From Linanthus parryae (Eukaryota; Streptophyta; Magnoliopsida; Ericales; Polemoniaceae): 64,000 nucleotides of DNA. The translations under genes were made by a program, and so were the position numbers. This document shows, one piece after another, positions 57,544 through 64,000 of this stretch. Every line of letters starts with the position of its first letter. Positions within the stretch are counted from its first letter, which is position 1. The notes beneath the pieces were generated by a model that was given only the letters and a program-made list of their open reading frames with translations, was not told the DNA's origin and did not search any database. Location of the stretch: the NCBI GenBank assembly GCA_023055425.1, contig JALGPY010000003.1:69548991-69612990 (forward strand), in the 5' to 3' direction.

Positions 57544-58034
57544 TGCATGTTTGGTTGAAGATTTTAAGTATCATTTGCCAAAAATATTAATTTCTCTTGT
57601 TTCGTAATTTTTTAAGTTATAAGTTAAGTTGGCCAATAATATGTAAATTATATAATTTTGGTTTTATACATTTGTTAGGTATAGCTTCTTAAATAGCATA
57701 CAATACCTTCTCTTTTATGTCTGAATTATTAATTTGTGCTAACGTATAGCATCTAGGACGTATCATAAGTTGCAATAAAATAACTTTTTTTGTAAATTTG
57801 GTAATAAAAGCTACAAGTGCAGCCAACTGGACTTCAATTTTAATCCATATTTACAGCGCATGCCAGGAACTATCATCTGAAAACAGTTTGGCATGTGCTG
57901 CAAATCTTTTTTTTTCATATAAGATTTAACAGTGCATGCCAAGTAGTTTTCAGAATATAGTTCCTGCCAGCTTATTCACACCATATTATATTAATTAGAT
58001 TAGTCAAATTTTAAATTGGAACCAAACATGCTCT
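57544..58034. mobile_element. MITE-like element, 491 bp
   Basis: Ends tgcatgtttggttg and (reverse) agagcatgtttggtt are inverted copies; taat flanks both sides (57540-57543, 58035-58038). The TAA(T) duplication and end sequence suggest a Tourist/Harbinger-type MITE. Inside, 57851-57973 folds into a long imperfect hairpin. No coding. Confidence 0.55.
57851..57973. repeat. Long imperfect inverted repeat inside the MITE
   Basis: gcatgccaggaactat...tttggcatgtgctg pairs with cagtgcatgccaag...atagttcctgcc. The arms are about 45 bases with a short T-rich loop. Confidence 0.7.
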
Positions 58035-58082
58035 TAATCCACTATGAAACCAAAGTCAACTCAACTCAACTTCTTATTATTG

Positions 58083-59640
58083 TTTTTTTTTTTTACAAAA
58101 AACTAAACTATTATTAAATTCCAGAATTCATTACAAGCGGATATTGCTAACAGAAGATCCAGAACTATACAAAGGATCTACAGTTACCAAGACATGTAAA
58201 ATACATTACGAGGAACAACTACAAAAAAAAAGACGGAAACAAAACTGCTACCCAAACAAGTCACTGACTTGTTACAATAGGGGTGTTCACGAACCGACCG
58301 GGAACTGCGAAACCGGACCGCACCAAACCAAACCGTAACGAACCGTCGGTTCGTTCCAATTTTCAATACACTCAGCGATTTTTGTTTTTGTAAAAACCGA
58401 ACCGGGCCCGAACTAGGTAACCGACTAAAAATCGGGCCGGAACGAAACATTATGTTATATTTCAAATTGTATTATATTATTAGTATCTAATGTGATGAAC
58501 TTATTAATTAACTGTCGTTGTGAGTGGTAATTCTAACACCAGTCAATTTATCGTCAATCTACAAAGTAATTTGAAATTTTTCTATGCAATCTAAACCAAT
58601 ACATCTAATGTTCCCTCGGTATTTTCATGTAATACAAATTTAGTAACCTCGCTTCCCTAAAAAAATATGTAGTAGAGTAGATAATTTTAAGCATGTTAAT
58701 AGTTATTTTCAACGAACTGAGAAAAATTGGCATATTGAAGTTAATTTTTTCTTAATTCATGATATTGCACATTATAATATTAAAAATAGTAGGTAATAAT
58801 CAAACCGAACCGGTTTATATCGGTGGGGTTTTATTTTTTTGTTTTTCAAAGCAAGCCTATTTCGGTTCGAATTTTATCGAAACTGATCATTTTGATATAG
58901 GTGTCATTAGTGGCATAAAACCAATCGAACCGGACCTTTTAACACCCCTAGAAAACAGAGCCTCAACTACAAGACAAAAAACTGAGAAAAAACATGATAA
59001 GAATCAAACGTGCCTTTAGATGTTCAGGAAATTCAGAACTGCTTGGTGTGTTGGCGGTGGGAAGACCCACCGACTGAGCTCGGTGAGGCGGCGAAGCACC
59101 GCCATAGTGAAGAGCCCGCCCGACTGCGGTGAGGAACATTGGGAAACGCCGTCAATTACCACGGCGAGGACAGTCGCGGCAGAGGACGAGACCAGATAGC
59201 TGCTAGACTGTAAGAACAACAACTTCACATTTTCGCCATGGGACTACAACCGGCCATAGATGGAGGCGATGAAAGTTAGGAGCTGGACTGGAAAACCCGC
59301 CGAAGAAACTGATAAACAGACAGCCAAAACCACCTCTTGTGACCTGCAAATTACATATCATATATCCAAATATAAGATAAACAAACAAGGGTTCAAATGA
59401 TAAACTGCTGGACACGACCAGAAGAACATCTCTTGAGAGACCACACAGGCGGTGGATGAGAAATGGACTAACTGACTCTCTCACTAGAAATCTAGAGAGA
59501 TAATCTTGTTGTTGTTGTTGACCCTCACGAAATAAATAAAAAATAGTACAGAGGGAGAACCGTAGCCGATACAAGAAAAAGCAGAAGTAGCCCATTAGAC
59601 ACTAGGCCATATTTGGACATAAGGTGGTATGTCCAGTGAC
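58083..59640 (-). other. Unrecognised minus-strand sequence with transcript-like features
   Basis: A T-run at 58083-58096 (an A-tail on the minus strand) and, upstream in that direction, GC-richer sequence (59040-59600) with a good acceptor-like tatgtaatttgcag near 59340 and CCG-rich coding-like text. It could be a processed transcript or LINE end interrupted by the 58278-58950 element. No domain is recognised and no duplication found. Confidence 0.25.
58278..58950. mobile_element. hAT-like non-autonomous element, CCGAAC-rich
   Basis: Ends taggggtgtt and aacaccccta are perfect inverted copies. Clusters of gaaccg/aaccgaac near both ends match a widespread plant hAT-type MITE style. An exact 8-bp duplication is not found. 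Confidence 0.55.
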
Positions 59641-60271
59641 TTGAGGCGGTGAAGTTTGAGTTGGCAGTTGGTTGCTTTGGCATCAAACCAAGGCCTTTGT
59701 TTCCTTTCTAGGATGATACCACCGCCACTGATACCATTATATAAAGGCATGCTTGTATTTGTTTAGGTGACACCACAAATTCTGATACCATATGCTACTG
59801 TGAGTTAGCTTATAAAGATAAAAGGAGTGATTAGCATGAACATGACTTAAGCTTGCCTTCAGTTGGAACGTGGCAGTAGTCACAAACTCAAGAAGTTTTC
59901 TTCCTTGTGTAGTGGCGAAGCAACAGGGTTTCCGTGACGTGATCGTTTGCGACGACGACAACGACGATGAGCTAATTCCGAGTAACAACTTAGCAATTAG
60001 TTTTATTGATTTCTACCTAGTGGTAATGTTTTGTTTAACCAATTTATTAGCTTCTACCTTGCTTACCCATATTCTTGTGGAAGATCGAGTACCCGTTATA
60101 TTCGTTATAGTCGAAGACTTTTGTGGGTTTTTTTATCCCTCTCGATTAGAGGGTTTTTCCCACGTTAAATTTTGGCGTCCTAAAATTCTTCTAATTTTTC
60201 TCACTTATTCGTGTTGGCGTATTTTGTTCATTGTAGTCCCTCGATTTCAGCCCCGTGACTCAAAACAAAGT
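59641..60271 (+). other. Probable LTR sequence of the Tork-like copia
   Basis: The last few hundred bases before the primer site at 60272 must include its 5' LTR, but the start cannot be fixed because no second LTR lies in the window. A TATA-like tatataaa at 59737 is a candidate promoter. Otherwise no gene is seen. Confidence 0.35.
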
Positions 60272-61557
60272 GGCATCAGAGCCTGGTTCAATGGGTGAGT
60301 CTACTGGTTCCACGATCAACCTGACAGCTACCAATTACTTTTTATGGAAGTCTAGGATGCAAGACTTGCTTTATTTCAAGGATTTGCTTGACACAATTCT
60401 TGCCAATGGGGTCAAGCCAGCCAAAGTTAAAGAAGATGTGTGGACCCAGATGAATATGAAGACGATTGGTTATATCCTCCAGTGTATTAACAATTTGGTG
60501 TTCCACCATGTTGATCAAGGGACGGATGCCTACCAAATATGTATTAAGTTGGAGGGCATGTATGAGAGGTATCAGGAACTAAGCGTTGTTGATGAGATCT
60601 CTCATGAACTTGAAGTACAGATACGGTCAACAAGTTGTTGAGCATTTGAGTGAGTTTCAGAGGAGGCAAGGAGGAAGAAGATGGGCTCTGACAGCGCGCA
60701 TGCTCTTGTCACGGAGAATAAAAGACGAGAACAAGGATTGTGGGAAAAGTCAAACAAGGAATAAGAAACAGAGGCCGCAACAAGTCCGGGAATGGAGTTT
60801 CTCAGGCAAGATCCAAGGTCAAGTGCTATAATTGTGGAACACAGGGTCAGAAAGCAAGATCGTACCGATTCTTGAAGAATGATTAGAACCCATGCGACAA
60901 TAGAAATAACCAGAAGAATGACAAGAGTGAGGATGAGGAAACCAAGTGGGTGGTTGATGCAGCTGCTTCATACCATGCAACTTTGAGACAAGATTTTTTC
61001 ACCACCTACAAATCTAGAGACTTTGGTTGTGTGAAGACGTGTCACACGAGTACCTTAAAGATTGTTGGAGATATTCACATCCAAACCAATGTTGGGTCAA
61101 GATGGTGATGAAATATGTACTCCATATTACTGATTTGCGACTAAACCTGCTCAATGGTATTGCTCTAGATCGCCCAGGATGTGAAAACTACTTTAGCAGT
61201 GGTAAGTGGAAGCTGACTAATGGATCTGTGGTTGTGGCTAGAGGAGAAGCTTGCTTCTTGTTCTACAAGACTCATGTGAAGGTACTTCGTCATAGCGTGA
61301 ACTCAGTTGAGGATGCATCATCGTTAAACTTGTGAACAAGAGGATGTCTCACATGAGTGAGAAATGGTTGAAGATTCTAGCAAGGAAGTCTATAATTCCT
61401 TTTGCCAAAGGTACACCCTCAATCCTTGTGATTATTGTTTGTTTGGAATACATCATAGGATTACGTATAGTTCGCTAAAATAAAGTCAAAGATACAAGAG
61501 TTGGTGCATTCTGATGTGTGTGGTCCCATTTAGCTGGAGTCTATTGGCGGTAACTAA
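60272..61557 (+). pseudogene. Tnt1/Tork-like copia gag-protease-integrase fragment
   Basis: Primer-like tggcatcagagcc (60271-60283), then gag from ATG 60291 (MGESTGSTINL, WKSRMQDLLYFKDLLD, TDAYQICIKLEGMYER). A frameshift near 60615 leads to KYRYGQQVVEHLSEFQ. The knuckle CYNCGTQGQKAR has lost its His and last Cys. The protease site reads VDAAAS where DSGAS is normal. The pre-integrase has LRLNLLNGIALDRPG and RMSHMSEKWLKIL, and the integrase begins VHSDVCGPI and is cut at GGN by element G at 61558. Many stops. Sequence style matches Tnt1. Confidence 0.82.
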
Positions 61558-63189
61558 TGACTCTGTATAGAGTTATATTTCTTGCACGTTTTATATCATT
61601 TGGCGTGATTTCCGAGTTGATAGTATTAGTTTTTATGAATGTAGATAAAACGTAGCAGTTTAGCTTTGTGCATGAATTCGTTAATCCTAGAGTTTCTCAT
61701 ATGATTTTATGTATTTTTGTCACGTTTGATTGCACGGGTTGTGTTTCGTGTTGTTTTGAGAGGAAACGGAGCTTGGGAGATGAAGCAGAGAGGAGAAACA
61801 AGCTTGGGAGATAAAATTGGGAGCTAAATCGAAGAAGAAATATTGAAAATACATGAAGAGGGGAGGCAAATGCAATTTAATGAAGTTTCTGTAATGGCAC
61901 TTTAACTCCCTATATGAAAAATGACCAAACACTTAGTGAACTTTTGATGGCCAACGTGAGAGCAACTCACTGGAAGTGTAGGATCAAACATTGTGATCAC
62001 ATGATCACCCACAAGACCACAATGTGATCCTATGATCACAAAAGGTGATCATAAGATCATAATACTTAAAAAAATAAAAAGAACGTGACTCTTATTAGAG
62101 AGACGCACGGAAGAAAAGAGAAGAACACTCACGCTAGTAGAAGACTCACGCAAGAGGAGGCTAGGGTTCAAGAGGAGGACACCTCCATTGAAGATCTAGG
62201 TTTTTTTCTTCTTCTTCTTGCTCTCTCATTTCTTGTATGGAGAAAATTGTAAGTTTTGTTGGGTTGATTACTATTAGCTAAACTCCATTGCTAGGCTTCT
62301 ATAGAGAGCCTAGGGTTATGTAGACGATGAATTTTTCCGGACTAGTTAATTCTTATTTATTTCTTCTATTGAATGGATGTTAGTTCTTTATTCTTGTTAA
62401 TGATCTTAGTATATTACCACGACTAAGATAGGAATTGATAATGAATGAACTAGGGTTTGCTCATAGGATGAATAATGCTTAAAGTTGATTAAGTTCTAAA
62501 TCAATTGTTCATAATCTATGCTTAATTCTTAATGACGATGGAGTAATTAGCCGGAACCGTTAGTTTTCTAGTGAAGTGCGCGACAGTGGCTTTAACTAGC
62601 TAGGATGAGATATGCGCATCAATCTAGAATCACCGAGACCGGTAGGAGAAGTGAGTAGGATTGGCTAGTGTGGGTAGATTGGGTAGGATTATTCAACTAC
62701 TTCGTGAAACTGTGGACCGACCTGACCCGTTATCGTTCCAGTAGATTACTTGCTAGAACGGACCAGTAGAAAACATGAGACTAAGAGCAGATTATAGTCA
62801 ACCGAGACGAAAAATGACATGACACTGACAGGAGATTGTCAATGCTTATTACCCGGCTTGATTAGGATATAATTAACATGTTACTCAGATAATCCGAAAA
62901 TCTTGTACAACCTTAGGTGATCTAGAGATCGCCTAGTTTATCATATCTTGTTTATAAAAAATAAAAAATACAAAAAATATTTGTTAGTTGTATATTTCAA
63001 TTTCAGTCACTTGTTTGTGGGTGACGAACTATTTTAATCACTTAATTTTCCTCCTGTACCGTACTCTAAATTAAGTAAGTAATTAAATAATCTCAAGTCT
63101 ATCCTCGGGGGATCAATAACTCGGGGTTGAAATACCACCCCTATATTACTTGACCGTGCATTTGCGCATACACGTAAGACATCGTGTCA
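61558..63189 (+). repeat. 5' LTR of Athila-like gypsy element G
   Basis: About 1.63 kb between the cut copia integrase and the primer site. It starts TGACTCTGTATAG and ends gtgtca; the left edge is inferred. It has no coding, and a GATC-rich patch at 61982-62060. Confidence 0.65.
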
Positions 63190-63195
63190 AGTTTT

Positions 63196-63213
63196 TGGCG
63201 CCGTTTCCGGGGA
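63196..63213 (+). other. Primer binding site, element G
   Basis: TGGCGCCGTTTCCGGGGA, one base from the TGGCGCCGTTGCCGGGGA site complementary to plant tRNA-Asp, the standard primer of Athila and related gypsy elements. Confidence 0.9.
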
Positions 63214-63331
63214 CAGCGGTAGATTATTTAGATAGGAGTTAGTTTAGAGTACTTATATTATAGTTTTTATATTGTTTTCTTTTCTATCTCTGTGCTTCAC
63301 AGGTGTCATGTGAGTTTGTTTTCTCAGGAAC

Positions 63332-64000
63332 GTGGAAGCAAGAGACAATATAAGCATGTGGAGCGAAGATTGTTATTTGGGTCCCCCCTACTGTTTACAC
63401 TGCAGGGGTAACAATGAAGAAGAGAACATATGCATAATGTGGTGCTATGTATGCGACATTTGGCACGACCGTAGAGACTCATGTCGAGTACATGCATCCC
63501 AACTTCGTCAGCACTAGGAAGACTCATCTGCGATCATGGCAGAACGGTGTAGTATTATGGAGGACATCGACGTGTGCGCCACATTTTTATCCATAGCTGC
63601 ACAATTACCACAAGAGGATTCGGCCACAGGTAGGGAATATGTGAGGGAGATGATGGAGAGGATAAAGAAACGAGTGGAAAAATTGTCAACAGCAGGGGAA
63701 TCTAGTATTCAAGAACCACAAGAGGAGCCCTTGCCACATGAAAGTGAGCCTCATATTGAACCTTCATCATCATCACCACAAGTGGAAGAAGAGATACCTG
63801 AGCCGAGAAAAGACTGTAGTGTCGAGGAACCATTGGGGGACTCTGCCGTTTATGAGGACTCGACTCTGATTCAGACTGGGGTGGACCTGTGTGCCCAAGA
63901 TGGGAAGATCTGCCGTATTGCGTTCCAAGACTGTAGGCACCCTCACATCCTTGACATGAATGGGAAGACACCGGAATTAGAAGCCTGTGGTGTGCCGACG
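63332..64000 (+). pseudogene. First reading frame of element G, open to window end
   Basis: One frame from ATG 63332 runs to the window edge with a single TAG at 63515. The first 61 codons are Cys/His-rich (CYLGPPYCLHCRGNNEEENIC, then WCYVCDIWHDRRDSC), like a small zinc-binding fold. From ATG 63536 the next 155 codons are helical then Glu/Pro/Ser-rich (EYVREMMERIKKRVEKL, EPQEEPLPHESEPH). It may be the gag start or an extra upstream ORF. I do not recognise a domain. If the TAG is real, 63536 is the usable start. Confidence 0.4.

Larger units (their letters stand above)
61558..64000 (+). mobile_element. Element G: Athila-like Ty3/gypsy, 5' end only
   Basis: LTR, tRNA-Asp-type primer site and a reading frame that runs off the window. 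It sits inside the Tork-like integrase. Its other end and duplication are outside. Confidence 0.65.

Noticed and set aside
58278..58950. 8-bp hAT target duplication
   Set aside because: Tested several end positions; flanks do not match, so the element type rests on ends and composition only.
59725..59795. Three minus-strand tggtatca words as a primer site
   Set aside because: No LTR edge or gag follows them; more likely chance or remnants.

Overview
The window is nuclear DNA of a flowering plant, probably a eudicot. It carries no complete host gene. Nearly every base belongs to nested, decayed transposable elements: Ty3/gypsy, Ty1/copia including Sirevirus-like copies, an L1-type LINE, and small DNA elements. 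The family types (plant-type copia and gypsy lineages, plant mobile domain, DUF4283 LINE ORF1), the AT-rich noncoding DNA and the spliceosomal introns support a plant source. The species cannot be told. I call the elements A to G.

Layout. E (1-53005, minus strand) is a Tat/Retand-like Ty3/gypsy element. Its 5' LTR is 52393-53005, its gag 51186-52352, its surviving integrase region 16705-18358, and the start of its 3' LTR is 1-61. Between integrase and 3' LTR, E carries an opposite-strand, intron-bearing plant-mobile-domain pseudogene (162-4039 and 14724-15021). A (4045-14723, plus strand) is a Sirevirus-like copia inserted in that gene with target duplication GTTGC. D (18359-51185, minus strand) is an Angela/Bianca-like copia inside E's pol. 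Its 5' LTR is cut short at a deletion junction with E gag. D was hit by an L1-type LINE (23657-29480, 18-bp target duplication) and by a tandem Sirevirus-like array (29690-49611; LTR-internal-LTR-internal-LTR, units B and C, duplication CATAT) of the same family as A.

Right of E lies F (53006-57361, minus strand), an LTR element with a copia-type primer site. Its interior holds no recognisable protein but many short hairpins with different stems and an almost constant TTCNG loop. Next come a MITE-like element (57544-58034), a hAT-like element rich in CCGAAC (58278-58950), a fragment with transcript-like features (58083-59640), a Tnt1/Tork-like copia fragment (60272-61557, plus strand), and the 5' end of an Athila-like gypsy element G (61558-64000, plus strand), whose first reading frame runs off the window.

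Relative order of events, from nesting: E and D are older than their inserts; A, the LINE and the B/C array are later; the B/C duplication followed insertion of one copy. All autonomous coding regions carry stops or frameshifts, so nothing here looks able to move by itself. The most unusual signals are the F hairpin array, the 12-bp palindrome TCAAGGCCTTGA spread through coding and noncoding parts of the A/B/C family, the mosaic middle LTR of the B/C array, the apparently self-promoted extra ORF of that family, the antisense spliced gene in E, and a doubled zinc-binding module in E integrase.
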